A model generated the notes under the pieces. The model searched no databases, was not told the DNA's origin, and saw only the letters and a program-made list of their open reading frames with translations. Shown piece after piece: positions 39,489 through 47,942 of a stretch of 64,000 nt of DNA. Numbering within the stretch: the stretch's first letter is position 1; every line of letters begins with the position of its first letter. A program made the translations under genes and the position numbers. Source of the DNA: Marinobacter aromaticivorans (GTDB lineage Bacteria; Pseudomonadota; Gammaproteobacteria; Pseudomonadales; Oleiphilaceae); contig NZ_NIHD01000004.1 of the NCBI RefSeq assembly GCF_002806975.1, positions 186,001-250,000 of the forward strand. The letters are read 5' to 3'.

Positions 39489-39755
39489 TTAGTACTCCTT
39501 TTTAACAAAACGTTTAAGAAATTCACGGTCTTCGTCACAAATATCTGAACGAGCTGCCATGCGGCGTTCCATTTCAGGGATGTAGGTGTCGATGTCAATT
39601 TTCCATGCTTTGCCGATCTTGCAAGCCCCTGGAATTTTTGGAGCGCCATTTTCGTCGAATTGAGAACAATGGCGACGAATTGTCGACGGTGCTGGTGGCT
39701 GGTCATCACCCTCGAAAACAACATTGATAAATCGATTTATAGAAACAAGACGCAT
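39489..39755 (-). CDS. Excisionase-like small DNA-binding protein
   Basis: An 88-residue protein containing SINRFINVVFEG, then PAPSTIRRHC and a GAPKIPGACKIGKAWKIDID segment. This is the winged-helix/MerR-like pattern of putative excisionases next to integrases, where the wing ends in a K-x-W-x-I strand and a domain of the form Y-x-x-x-x-R follows. Located 3 bp upstream of the integrase on the same strand. It probably sets the direction of recombination. Confidence 0.75.
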   Translation of the reverse strand: MRLVSINRFINVVFEGDDQPPAPSTIRRHCSQFDENGAPKIPGACKIGKAWKIDIDTYIPEMERRMAARSDICDEDREFLKRFVKKEY

Positions 39756-40060
39756 CGGAAATTGTTACCCTCATAATAAAGAGCATTGGGTCCACACAAA
39801 GCAGTGGTTAAGGACGTCGATGCTCCAAACACGAATAAATACCTTGAGATAACAATACCTAGATGCAAGTAGAGAAAGTTTCGTGTAATTGACAAAAAAT
39901 TGGATTTAGACAGCTTGACATGAGGGTTAGGGCAGGTTTGTGGTAGGCACACCGGAGCCACCTAGATGGAGAAGCTGAGTCGTGGTGGCTGGCCATGGCT
40001 TCTCCCCGAGACACATATATGTATGAGCCGGTTGCTGCCAAAAATCATTTATTTCTGGTT
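39756..40060. other. Intergenic region of the island, no gene recognised
   Basis: About 305 bp of AT-rich sequence between the excisionase-like gene and an orphan gene. It contains an inverted repeat GGAGAAGC (39968-39975) / GCTTCTCC (39998-40005) and a palindrome ACATATATGT (40013-40022), either of which could be operator-like or part of a terminator. No coding frame was supported. Confidence 0.4.
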
Positions 40061-40498
40061 CTACGACAAGCTTTTATGGTTGTTTGGGCTGTGCCTTGGA
40101 AATATTATAAGGTTGCAGGTAGTCGAATTATCATTGTGAAGTTGACTCACAATGAAGTCCGCAGCTCTTTGGCATGCAGCAAGCGAGTTAACGCCAGAAA
40201 TCAATAAATCATGGTGTTTACAATTTTTAGGATACCTATTTCCAGCTAGCACCATTACCGATATTATGTCTAGTTCTTGAAGCGCAGAAAAACAGATTTC
40301 GCTATCGGATGAAATATAGACAGGAAAAGAGGTTCGACCACTTGGCATCGCCTCCAATAGCGCCTTGTGGGCGTTTATCTTTTCAGGCCATAGAATCCTA
40401 TTCTGATGTTTCTTAATAAATTCTCGCTCAATTATTTCTTTAATATATTTGTTGTCGAATAAAATAGAAAAACCCATCTGGATCATCTCATCACCCAT
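40061..40498 (-). CDS. Hypothetical protein
   Basis: A 145-residue soluble protein I do not recognise. It has no signal peptide or membrane segment. The middle contains FPVYISSDSEICFSALQELD and IISVMVLAGNRYPKNCKHHD, suggesting an alternating beta/alpha fold. The codon and base composition is AT-rich relative to the chromosome, consistent with recent acquisition. It ends near a 71-residue gene upstream on the same strand (19 bp), so the two may be cotranscribed. Confidence 0.45.
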   Translation of the reverse strand: MGDEMIQMGFSILFDNKYIKEIIEREFIKKHQNRILWPEKINAHKALLEAMPSGRTSFPVYISSDSEICFSALQELDIISVMVLAGNRYPKNCKHHDLLISGVNSLAACQRAADFIVSQLHNDNSTTCNLIIFPRHSPNNHKSLS

Positions 40499-40516
40499 TT
40501 TTTATCTAATTCAGGT

Positions 40517-40732
40517 TCACATCCACTTAAAATCATTGGTCTCAGAGTCTGCCCCTTCAGAGGTGTCAATCCGACCGGGCGTCCAGTGCGATTGTGCTCT
40601 AATAAAATCGGATTTTGCGCCACCATCTTTACGTATCAGGACGGATACTTCGACTTCATAGAAGTCTTCGATAGCTTCCGAATTGGCAATTATTTCTTGA
40701 ATCAGGTTACTAATCTTTTGTGTCGTCATCAC
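40517..40732 (-). CDS. Small hypothetical protein
   Basis: A 71-residue protein with one predicted helix (TQKISNLIQEIIANSEAIED), two beta strands (FYEVEVSVLIRK) and a polar tail. It is upstream of the 145-residue orphan. AT-rich. No family recognised. Confidence 0.45.
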   Translation of the reverse strand: MMTTQKISNLIQEIIANSEAIEDFYEVEVSVLIRKDGGAKSDFIRAQSHWTPGRIDTSEGADSETNDFKWM

Positions 40733-40883
40733 CGGGTCCTCTGTTTTTTAGTCGATAATAAAACTACACCAAAAGAGGATTGATGCAAGAAAATAGTTAC
40801 CAGTGCAGTTGTTGTTTTATGGGGCGAAGAGCAGGAAGGGCCGGCCATAAGCAAAACGCTTGAGGCCGGCTGATTGGAATCGA

Positions 40884-41396
40884 CTACGGATAAGTGATTT
40901 TGGTATGAGCTGTATTTATATTAATAGTTACATTAGCTCTTGTTGCAGTTTTTAGGAATTCAAACTCATTTGGAAGCAGTATTGGTGTAGCTACACAGTA
41001 ATACCGGATCGGCAAGTCTAAAACGCTCTGGCCGGTACTTTCTTGTAAAAGCAGCGCTGAGGCAATTTTTTGTACCACCGGATTATCAACGTAGCATTCA
41101 TCCTCTCGGCAGCTCTGAAAAAGGTTTTTTTCCGTTTTGCTCAGTGAGTCATAAATCTTGTCGCCATCGAAGACAATGACACCGCAACGTGCCAGTTCTT
41201 GAGCTTCCTGCTTATCAAAGCATTGGATGTAAAAGCCAGAAACATTCGCTTGCGTTGCTTGGGGTGAAACGAAAATCACTCGGCCGTCCGCCATACGGTG
41301 AATGACTGCCTCTCCGATACTTGGCGTTTCAGCAATGGCTCCGTCATTCGCTTCACGGTGCTCAACGGTCTCGTTAAGAATAGTGAAAATAGACAT
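40884..41396 (-). CDS. Hypothetical protein
   Basis: A 170-residue soluble protein not recognised. I start at the ATG at 41396 (MSIFTILNET), which follows AAAGGATC; the open frame runs 17 codons further upstream. It contains GEAVIHRMADGRVIFVSPQ, CFDKQEAQELARCGVIVFDGDKI and a C-terminal beta-rich region. No signal or membrane segment. It could belong to the same transcriptional unit as the genes to its right, but gaps of about 150 bp flank it. Confidence 0.5.
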   Translation of the reverse strand: MSIFTILNETVEHREANDGAIAETPSIGEAVIHRMADGRVIFVSPQATQANVSGFYIQCFDKQEAQELARCGVIVFDGDKIYDSLSKTEKNLFQSCREDECYVDNPVVQKIASALLLQESTGQSVLDLPIRYYCVATPILLPNEFEFLKTATRANVTININTAHTKITYP

Positions 41397-41551
41397 TGGA
41401 TTAGATCCTTTATTAAAGTAACACCATCCAATGATATTGAAATGCAACCGCTTCGTGGCGAGTCTAATTTCGCTAAAAATGCAATAAGGCTAAAACTGGT
41501 AATTTTTTGAGGTCAGGGGAGCTTGAGAGCCACATTCTATCTGGCGCCGCT

Positions 41552-41971
41552 TTAATTGTGGTTGAAATCGTCAAAGATGCTATCCATTGAGGATGTTGAG
41601 TTGAAGTCGTCATGGCTGCTAAAGTCAAAACCATAGGGATTTCCCCCGACATCAAGCCCACCGATCCCATCACCCTGCATCGGCAGCCCTGTGGCCGGAT
41701 TAATCTCCCCAGCTGGTGAATAGTTGTCTACTTGGTAGGACATCAAGTCGTCGTCCTCAGATATATAGCAAGCTCCCTCCTGGTCTCTGAGTTGAAGCCC
41801 ATCGTCAAAGTCGACTTCTCCATCGTGGCTCTCGTCGGAGGCCGTCGGTTCTGTTTGTTCCAGCCAGGCGCTGAATCCGATACCTGCGAGGACACCCACG
41901 AAAGTGCCTACCGGCCCTGCGAGATAAAGTCCGGTTACACCGCCCGCAAAGATCATCAGCATGTATGTCAT
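41552..41971 (-). CDS. Small predicted membrane protein with acidic tail
   Basis: A 139-residue protein. The N-terminal 32 residues form a Gly-rich hydrophobic hairpin (AGGVTGLYLAGPVGTFVGVL, then AGIGFSAWL), typical of glycine-zipper membrane segments. The rest is acidic and Gly/Asp/Ser-rich with little predicted structure (DDGLQLRDQEGACYISEDDD). No family recognised. Divergent from the next gene by about 140 bp. Confidence 0.5.
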   Translation of the reverse strand: MTYMLMIFAGGVTGLYLAGPVGTFVGVLAGIGFSAWLEQTEPTASDESHDGEVDFDDGLQLRDQEGACYISEDDDLMSYQVDNYSPAGEINPATGLPMQGDGIGGLDVGGNPYGFDFSSHDDFNSTSSMDSIFDDFNHN

Positions 41972-42109
41972 GGTTTTTGCTCCTCATAGTTTTGCCTTGA
42001 AACGAATTTACATCAGAAGCACGGAGGAGCAAGCAAATCGCTGATCCAGTTGCTGGCCAACAACGGTGCGCTATGCTGGCGGAGTCAAGGGACTCTACAG
42101 GAGCGTGAT

Positions 42110-42370
42110 ATGAGGGAGTTGCGTGCTCAGAATCTGATCGACCGGATGCTCAATGCCTTGCTGTTGTATCTGATTGGTATCCTGTTTTGGTCCTGGCTGG
42201 GGGAGGTGTCAGGACTACCAATCAGCATCCTCCTGGGAGTGGGTGCGATTTTGATGACTGCGGATCTCAAAGATTTTTCCGGCGATCCTCGTCCGTTTTC
42301 GCTCCTGGTAGGAGCAGCTCTTCTTCCGGCATGGCCATTAATTCGGTACTGGCTGAAAGTAATAAGATGA
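42110..42370 (+). CDS. Small predicted membrane protein
   Basis: An 86-residue protein with two hydrophobic helices: LLLYLIGILFWSWLGEV and LPISILLGVGAILMT, and a third possible one near the C-terminus (LLVGAALLPAWPLI). ACAGGAG precedes the ATG at 42110; a longer frame from 42050 would start with TTG and lacks a ribosome-binding site. Function unknown. Next on the strand after about 190 bp is a small soluble protein. Confidence 0.5.
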   Translation: MRELRAQNLIDRMLNALLLYLIGILFWSWLGEVSGLPISILLGVGAILMTADLKDFSGDPRPFSLLVGAALLPAWPLIRYWLKVIR

Positions 42371-42561
42371 CGAGGATTGATCGGGGAGGGTTGAAGAGAA
42401 GAGGTTGCACGCCCCCGAAGTGGAGGTTTCTCCGTGACGTGCTGCTGGCGTTATTGGGCACCTCCAGCTGGCCCCTTTGATGGTTTCAATGTACAACAGA
42501 TTGTCTTGCTAGCAAGCAAAAAGACCTGGTCGAAAGTGTTAGTTTTGGAGGGAGAATTACC

Positions 42562-42786
42562 GTGGGTAAAAAAATCCGTTTTTGTCTTGAGTTCGATGAG
42601 CGTGAACTCGTGGTAGACCTGCTTCAACAAGAAGCAGGCTCTCTTGGTCTTACTCCAGAGCAGTTGATCAAGCGCTTTGTTGTTGATGCGCTGTCAGGTG
42701 ATGACCGTTCACCGAGCATTCTCGGTGAAACCCTCGAAGACTTTCTCGTCAAAAATGGGGCTATTCGCCCCAGACAAGACGATTGA
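42562..42786 (+). CDS. Small hypothetical protein
   Basis: A 74-residue soluble protein with a GTG start after GAGGGAGA. One strand (KIRFCLEFDE) precedes two helices (VVDLLQQEAGSLGLTPEQLI, KRFVVDALSG), a shape that loosely resembles ribbon-helix-helix proteins but without recognised signature residues. It lies 54 bp upstream of the WYL regulator gene and may be cotranscribed. Confidence 0.5.
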   Translation: MGKKIRFCLEFDERELVVDLLQQEAGSLGLTPEQLIKRFVVDALSGDDRSPSILGETLEDFLVKNGAIRPRQDD

Positions 42787-42840
42787 TCCGCGATAGCCTT
42801 GTAGTCACTTAAATTTTCATGTTGATAACAAGGGTTTCAC

Positions 42841-43836
42841 ATGTCCAATACCGCCGTTCGTTACCTCACGATGCTCAGAATGGTGCCTCGTTTCCCTAAG
42901 GCCATAACCACAAGCGAACTGGCGGAGCGCCTGGAGGATCATGGATTTAAGGTGACGATGCGCTCGATACAGCGGGACCTGGAGAAGCTTAGCTCGGACT
43001 TTCCGTTGATGGTGGATGAGGGTTCTCGGCCTTACAGGTGGTCTTTCGACCGAAATGCCACCATGGACATTATTCCTGCCCTTGATCTACCCGCCGCGTT
43101 AACTTTTGAGCTCGCCAGGGCCTACCTTTCACCCATGTTACCGCCGCGGGCGTTATCTCACCTGAAGCCCCATTTCGATGAAGCCCATAGAACCTTGCTC
43201 AGGGAAAAGAACCCTCTCGGTCAATGGCCAAACCGGGTGCGTGTTATCAACCGTGGCTTAGGCGGTGAGAGGCCGGCTATCGATGCGGATGTTCTGGAAA
43301 CGGTTACTGAAGCCTTGTTACGAGAGTACAAATGCAAGTTGACCTACCAAGCCCGTAAATGGGCAGAGCCTGAGGAAATCGTAGTACATCCATTCGGCCT
43401 AATCTTCCGGGACCCGAATGTGTATCTGATTGGCACCATCGAAGGTAGGGAAGGCACGCGCCAAATGGTTCTCCATAGGGCGACCACGGGTGAACTTCTG
43501 GAAGAGCCGTCCGACCGCCCTGAGGATTTCGATCTGGATTTGTACATCCGCTCCGGCGCTATGGGCATTCTCAAATCCAATAAGCCGGTGTACCTGAAGT
43601 TACGGTGCGACAAACCAGCACTGAATCACCTGATTGAGTCGCCGTTGGGTTTTGATCAGATCACCACGGAGATTGATGACAAGACCTTTGAGATTGGGGT
43701 TACGGTAGGGGATACGCAGGACTTGCGGTGGTGGCTGACGGCGCAGGCGATTCATTGCGATATCCTGGAGCCTGAATGGTTAAAGCAAGAAGTAATCTCT
43801 ACGCTTCAACGCGGTTTGGATCGAATTAAATCCTAA
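42841..43836 (+). CDS. WYL-domain transcriptional regulator
   Basis: A 331-residue regulator of the type that controls many phage-defence loci. Residues 1-75 form a winged helix-turn-helix (TTSELAERLEDHGFKVTMRS followed by IQRDLEKLSSDFPL). Residues about 160-245 form the WYL domain (KLTYQARKWAEPEEIVVHPFGLIF with YLIGTIEGREGTRQMVLHRA), and a C-terminal extension with ILEPEWLKQEVISTLQ follows. The ligand is unknown; WYL domains in defence regulators are thought to sense nucleic acids or nucleotides. A strong terminator follows. It precedes the JAMM gene set and may control it or the DISARM genes further right. Confidence 0.88.
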   Translation: MSNTAVRYLTMLRMVPRFPKAITTSELAERLEDHGFKVTMRSIQRDLEKLSSDFPLMVDEGSRPYRWSFDRNATMDIIPALDLPAALTFELARAYLSPMLPPRALSHLKPHFDEAHRTLLREKNPLGQWPNRVRVINRGLGGERPAIDADVLETVTEALLREYKCKLTYQARKWAEPEEIVVHPFGLIFRDPNVYLIGTIEGREGTRQMVLHRATTGELLEEPSDRPEDFDLDLYIRSGAMGILKSNKPVYLKLRCDKPALNHLIESPLGFDQITTEIDDKTFEIGVTVGDTQDLRWWLTAQAIHCDILEPEWLKQEVISTLQRGLDRIKS

Positions 43837-43899
43837 ACGGGATGCATCCCAAGAGAGAGCGATGGCCGCTAGTTACCCGAAAAGTCTCGTTGAGAACGC

Positions 43900-43931
43900 G
43901 CCGCGGGTTGGATGGCCCCGCGGCACCTTTT
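43900..43931 (+). terminator. Strong hairpin between WYL and JAMM genes
   Basis: GCCGCGGG pairs perfectly with CCCGCGGC around a 9-nt loop and is followed by ACCTTTT. It would terminate the WYL regulator transcript and, less well, the convergent JAMM gene that ends just after it. Confidence 0.7.
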
Positions 43932-43937
43932 GAATCC

Positions 43938-44594
43938 TTAACTGGCATTGAACCCTAGGTTAGGGCAGATGAGATGCACCATTTTATCTGACTTCCGGCG
44001 GTAGTCGACTCCGGCCCAGACGTAGGCCTTAATCCAGATGGTCATGTCTTGATATTGGAATCGGATGCAGCTCCCGCCATCCAAGTGTTTGCTGGATCTT
44101 GGAACGCCTTCCCCTCGCTCAAACACAGTGGCAACAAGCCCGACCCGGTAGTCACGGCCACATTCTTGTTGGTACTTCACAGAGCTAAAGTCTGCGTTGG
44201 AAAATTGATAGAGCGCTTGCCGCTCTAAATCCAGCTCGGTCTTTATACCATCTCCGGGAGTAGTATAGGGGTGACTATGATAGTCACCTAAAAACGCAAG
44301 TTCAGGGTAGTAAACGGACACGAAATCAGACTTGGCGTCATAGCTTTCTTGCTTGTCAATCACGAACCCTTGACCCCTGTGGGCAGCTGTTGAAACGTCT
44401 GCCATCACCACGCGAAAAACCTCCTCACCCAGCCCAGAGGTGCTTCGATAACCCCAGAGGTTGCCGAAGGTCTCAAGGTGTTTTGATTCCTCCTCTGCGT
44501 TCGGGTCTCCGTGATGAACGCTATAAGCCTCCAAAGCGGCTGTGACGATGGTGAAGAAGGCTTGGTCTGATATGGAAACAAGGCAGTTAGACAT
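43938..44594 (-). CDS. JAMM/JAB-domain metalloprotease-like protein
   Basis: A 218-residue protein with a complete JAMM zinc site. DYHSHPYT gives His106 and His108, and TELD gives Thr119 and Asp122, with the required spacing H-x-H-P then [S/T]-x-x-D; an upstream Glu may be Glu57 or Glu58 in LGEEVF. JAMM proteins cleave isopeptide bonds of ubiquitin or ubiquitin-like modifiers in eukaryotes, and in bacteria occur in conjugation-like and defence loci. No ubiquitin-like, E1 or E2 gene is visible here. It is divergent from the double AAA gene, sharing a roughly 200-bp promoter region. Confidence 0.7.
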   Translation of the reverse strand: MSNCLVSISDQAFFTIVTAALEAYSVHHGDPNAEEESKHLETFGNLWGYRSTSGLGEEVFRVVMADVSTAAHRGQGFVIDKQESYDAKSDFVSVYYPELAFLGDYHSHPYTTPGDGIKTELDLERQALYQFSNADFSSVKYQQECGRDYRVGLVATVFERGEGVPRSSKHLDGGSCIRFQYQDMTIWIKAYVWAGVDYRRKSDKMVHLICPNLGFNAS

Positions 44595-44788
44595 GAGGAC
44601 CTTAATCAGTAATGAGGGAATAGGAATACTCTTTTATTCGGCTTTTCGGATCAAGTCAGGCAGAGCTGCTGTTTTCATTCAATCGCTGTGTCCCCGGTTC
44701 TGCTGCCAGTGCCCAGCAAATCTGATGTGCGACACAACCTGTCGCTCTATGCCGGCAAAATACTCTAAGATTACCCGGAGGCCTGCCA

Positions 44789-46900
44789 ATGCTGTTATGG
44801 AAAGAGCTCATCAATGAAGCCCACGAGCAAGACTACCTTTCGTCGTCATCCAAAGACGATCTGAAGCTGCTGCAAATCTATCTCTGCCGGCTGTTCCTTA
44901 TCACCGGATATAAAAAGGAATTCCGTCTCGTTGGCATGGACGAGCCCGACGCTTTTCTCGGGCTGAAGCTGCCATCTGAAGTTGATGGTGAGATCAGTGC
45001 TCCTGTATTCCTTGAGGCAGTGCGCAGACGCGAAAAGCAGCTCACCCGGAGCCTTAGAGGCAAGCCGGAACTCTCTTTTGAACCCCTGCTGGCCAACCTT
45101 GCGAGGTTGCTTAAAGCCGATGTGGTTGAAATTAAGCTGCTGATTTTTGCCATTTTGTTGCTGAAGCACCCGAAGGCCAAAGACGTCATGCGGGATCTGG
45201 AAATTAATGAATATGGTAATTCGATAAGTGCCCTGGCCAGGGCGATGCGAGAATCCGCACGGACGATTGCAGCAGCGCTGGATCAGGATGCCATGCTGTG
45301 TCAGATCCGCCTGTTGGAGGAGCCAAACCAGAACAGCGATATTTGGGACATCGTGGAGGCCGGGCCGCTCCTGAGTCAGCTGGTGGTGGCCACCTCCGAG
45401 CAATGCGAGGCGGGTGAGACGGGAGACATCGAACAGATGCTGTTCAAACACATCTGTCCGCCAGGGCCTGCGGCTCTGCATTCCATTGCAGACTTTCGGG
45501 GCGTCCCTGATCTTCAGTTGATGCTGGATTACCTGCAGGAGGCTCTGAACAGCAAGTCTCGTGGTAAAAACATTCTGCTCTACGGAAAGCCCGGCACCGG
45601 GAAGACCCAGTTGGCCAGGGCTATGGCAGAAAAGCTGGGTGCGCCACTTTATGAAGTGCCCACCAAAGACAGTAACTCGGGCGCTATGACCGGTCGAGTT
45701 CGCCTCGATGCTGCGAAAATGGCGCAGATGTTCCTTGAAGATCGTCTCGGTGCCGTTCTGCTGTTTGATGAAATGGAGGATGCCTTCCGAAAATCGGCCG
45801 AGCTTGCTAAAGGCTGGTTTAACCAGATGTTGGAGGATAATCGGGCGCCAGTAATCTGGATCAGCAACGACATAAGCGCCGTTGATCCTGCTTTTCTGAG
45901 GAGGTTCGGCTTCATCGTCGAGATCGAGGGCACCGGCAGTGACCGCGAAGCCCAAAAGCTTGAGCAGACACTCTCCAGCCTACCGGTTACGCCTGGCTGG
46001 GTATCTGAAGCAGCAAGTAAATCTTGGATGACGCCAGCTCTGGCAGCGAATCTGGCCGAGGTAGGTCGGTATCTACCACCACGCCAGATTGTCCGAAACC
46101 AACAGCGATTGGAGACCATGGCACGGCAGCGGCTCGGCGTTATGGGAGAGAGAAAGCCCGGGCGTGTGCTGCCAAAACCAAAGAAAAGGGACTTCCCGGA
46201 ATTCCGTGCGGAGTGGATAAACACCCAACCGACACTCAGGAATGTGGAGCGCTTCGTCCGCGCGGAGGGACTCGCAAGAATCTGCCTATATGGCCCACCT
46301 GGTGCTGGTAAAACCGCTTATGCCCAAGTGCTCGCCGAGCGCCTGGGTAAGCCCTTCATGCTGCAGTCTGGCAGTGACTTGCTGGGCATGTATGTGGGAC
46401 AGACAGAGAAGAACATCGCAGAGATGTTCGACAAAGCAGAGCGCGCCGGTGCAGTGCTGTTGCTGGACGAAGCGGATACATTTCTCTACAGCCGCAACAT
46501 GGCTCAACGCAGCTGGGAGATCAGCGCCATTAACGAATTCATGGTGCGCTTAGAACGATTCGACGGCGTTTTTCTGGCGACAACGAATCGATTCGATAGC
46601 TTTGACAAAGCGATACTGCGCCGGCTTCAGATGAAAGTGGAATTCGGCTATCTCACTGTGGACCAAGTTAAGGCCATTCTGGCGGAATGCGTGTTCGACA
46701 AAGCATTGGCGAGTAGCCTCACCCAAAGCCAACTTGATCACCTGAACCATCTAACACCCGGCATCATAAGGGCTGCAGTCGAGAGCCTGGAGCTGAGAGG
46801 ATTCAGGCCTCGAACAGAGAAATTGTTGTCAGCACTCGCAAAAGAGCAAGAAGCGCAAATCGAAGGTGTGGTCGGGCGTTCTATAGGCTTTATTCAGTAA
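44789..46900 (+). CDS. Double AAA+ ATPase
   Basis: A 703-residue protein with two AAA+ modules. The first has Walker A YGKPGTGKT (about residue 266), Walker B LLFDEME (about 323) and arginine-finger-like AFLRRFGF. The second has Walker A GPPGAGKT (about 502), a pore-loop-like MYVGQTEKN, Walker B LLLDEAD (about 556) and RRLQMKVEF. The N-terminal 230 residues are helical and not recognised. Two stacked AAA rings resemble Cdc48/NSF-type unfoldases. GGAGG precedes the ATG. It is divergent from the JAMM gene, and the MraZ/OGFr-like gene follows 18 bp later, suggesting an operon. Confidence 0.85.
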   Translation: MLLWKELINEAHEQDYLSSSSKDDLKLLQIYLCRLFLITGYKKEFRLVGMDEPDAFLGLKLPSEVDGEISAPVFLEAVRRREKQLTRSLRGKPELSFEPLLANLARLLKADVVEIKLLIFAILLLKHPKAKDVMRDLEINEYGNSISALARAMRESARTIAAALDQDAMLCQIRLLEEPNQNSDIWDIVEAGPLLSQLVVATSEQCEAGETGDIEQMLFKHICPPGPAALHSIADFRGVPDLQLMLDYLQEALNSKSRGKNILLYGKPGTGKTQLARAMAEKLGAPLYEVPTKDSNSGAMTGRVRLDAAKMAQMFLEDRLGAVLLFDEMEDAFRKSAELAKGWFNQMLEDNRAPVIWISNDISAVDPAFLRRFGFIVEIEGTGSDREAQKLEQTLSSLPVTPGWVSEAASKSWMTPALAANLAEVGRYLPPRQIVRNQQRLETMARQRLGVMGERKPGRVLPKPKKRDFPEFRAEWINTQPTLRNVERFVRAEGLARICLYGPPGAGKTAYAQVLAERLGKPFMLQSGSDLLGMYVGQTEKNIAEMFDKAERAGAVLLLDEADTFLYSRNMAQRSWEISAINEFMVRLERFDGVFLATTNRFDSFDKAILRRLQMKVEFGYLTVDQVKAILAECVFDKALASSLTQSQLDHLNHLTPGIIRAAVESLELRGFRPRTEKLLSALAKEQEAQIEGVVGRSIGFIQ

Positions 46901-46918
46901 TTGAGGTGAGAGGGCTTT

Positions 46919-47872
46919 ATGGCGAAGCGCATTATGTCCTGGAGGACCGGCTGTGTTTATCCGGTTCCTGACGGCTATGTAGATGATAGCGGACAGCTTG
47001 TTCTGAATCGTCAGTCAATCCGTGAACTTTCACCGGAGCTCATGATACTGATGTCTGGTGATGTCGTAGCAACCGCTTTGCCAGAATGTCCGGCCGCTGT
47101 TATCTATGGGCATGCTCGCTGGGATAACGTGCGGAAACAACTTGAGGCGTTGCCAAATATGGAGCCCGAAGGCCGATGGATACAGCGGGTTATGCTGGGC
47201 AATCTGCATCCTTTGGATGGATCAAATGAATTAAAGCTTTCCCAACCAGTAACCGCCCATCTCTTACCAAAAGGGGCTAGGCCTAATTTTTGTGTGGTCG
47301 TCTTCGATTCTAACAGTGCAGAGATATGGTCGTACGACCAGATTGTCGAAATTGTTGGCAAGCCCGAGCCAGAGGAGAGCGCTCTTATCAAGTTCTTCCG
47401 CGGTGATGGAACGGACCATGCGGGCAGAACGCTCGAAGATATTCTTGCGCTTGATGATTTCTGGTTGGAGCACACGCACGATTACCTCCAGTGGCTTTTC
47501 CCGATCCCCGAGCCCAGCCAGTACAACGCACGAGTACCTGTGCTTACCAGAGAAGATATAGCGTGGTTTCGAACCGATAGACATCTTCGTACCCAACAGA
47601 TACGAGCGCTGGATCGAATGTTGGCATTCTATGGACTTGAGCGGGGAGATGAGGAGATTGTGGCCTTGCCCGGCCTGAACATGAAAACCCATATCTGGCT
47701 GAAACCTGGGGGCCATAACCATTTGCGAATCACTAGAATCATTCGTAGCCTCCAGCATTGCTCCCAGCCAGAGTTGGCACTCAGGCTTCAGTCGGCTGTT
47801 ATTGCATTAGGCAAAAGCGTGGGTCAGGTCAGAGATCAGAGCATCGGCTACTGGCAGAGAGCGACGGACTAA
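46919..47872 (+). CDS. MraZ-like region fused to OGFr-like domain
   Basis: A 317-residue protein with two parts. The first (about 15-145) follows the MraZ/AbrB double-fold pattern: GQLVLNR, SGDVVATALPECPAAVIYGH and ARWDNVRKQLEALPNMEPEG followed by RWIQRVMLGN. The DNA-contacting D-x-K-G-R motif of MraZ is not kept. The second (about 170-300) matches the opioid growth factor receptor region: LEHTHDYLQWLFPIPEPSQY, PVLTREDIAWFRTD, LDRMLAFYGL and NHLRITRIIRSLQ. I know of no described protein joining these. The call rests on pattern recognition; function unknown. In line with the AAA gene upstream (18 bp) and a second MraZ-like gene downstream. Confidence 0.7.
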   Translation: MAKRIMSWRTGCVYPVPDGYVDDSGQLVLNRQSIRELSPELMILMSGDVVATALPECPAAVIYGHARWDNVRKQLEALPNMEPEGRWIQRVMLGNLHPLDGSNELKLSQPVTAHLLPKGARPNFCVVVFDSNSAEIWSYDQIVEIVGKPEPEESALIKFFRGDGTDHAGRTLEDILALDDFWLEHTHDYLQWLFPIPEPSQYNARVPVLTREDIAWFRTDRHLRTQQIRALDRMLAFYGLERGDEEIVALPGLNMKTHIWLKPGGHNHLRITRIIRSLQHCSQPELALRLQSAVIALGKSVGQVRDQSIGYWQRATD

Positions 47873-47942
47873 GAATTCAAGCGGACGCGCGCATTATCGA
47901 AAATGACCGGCACGGCTATTGCGTGACGGGAATTTAAGCAGC

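Noticed and set aside
44846-45955. Minus-strand 369-codon open frame in the AAA gene
   Set aside because: Antisense to Walker A and Walker B motifs of the plus-strand gene; no recognisable domain.
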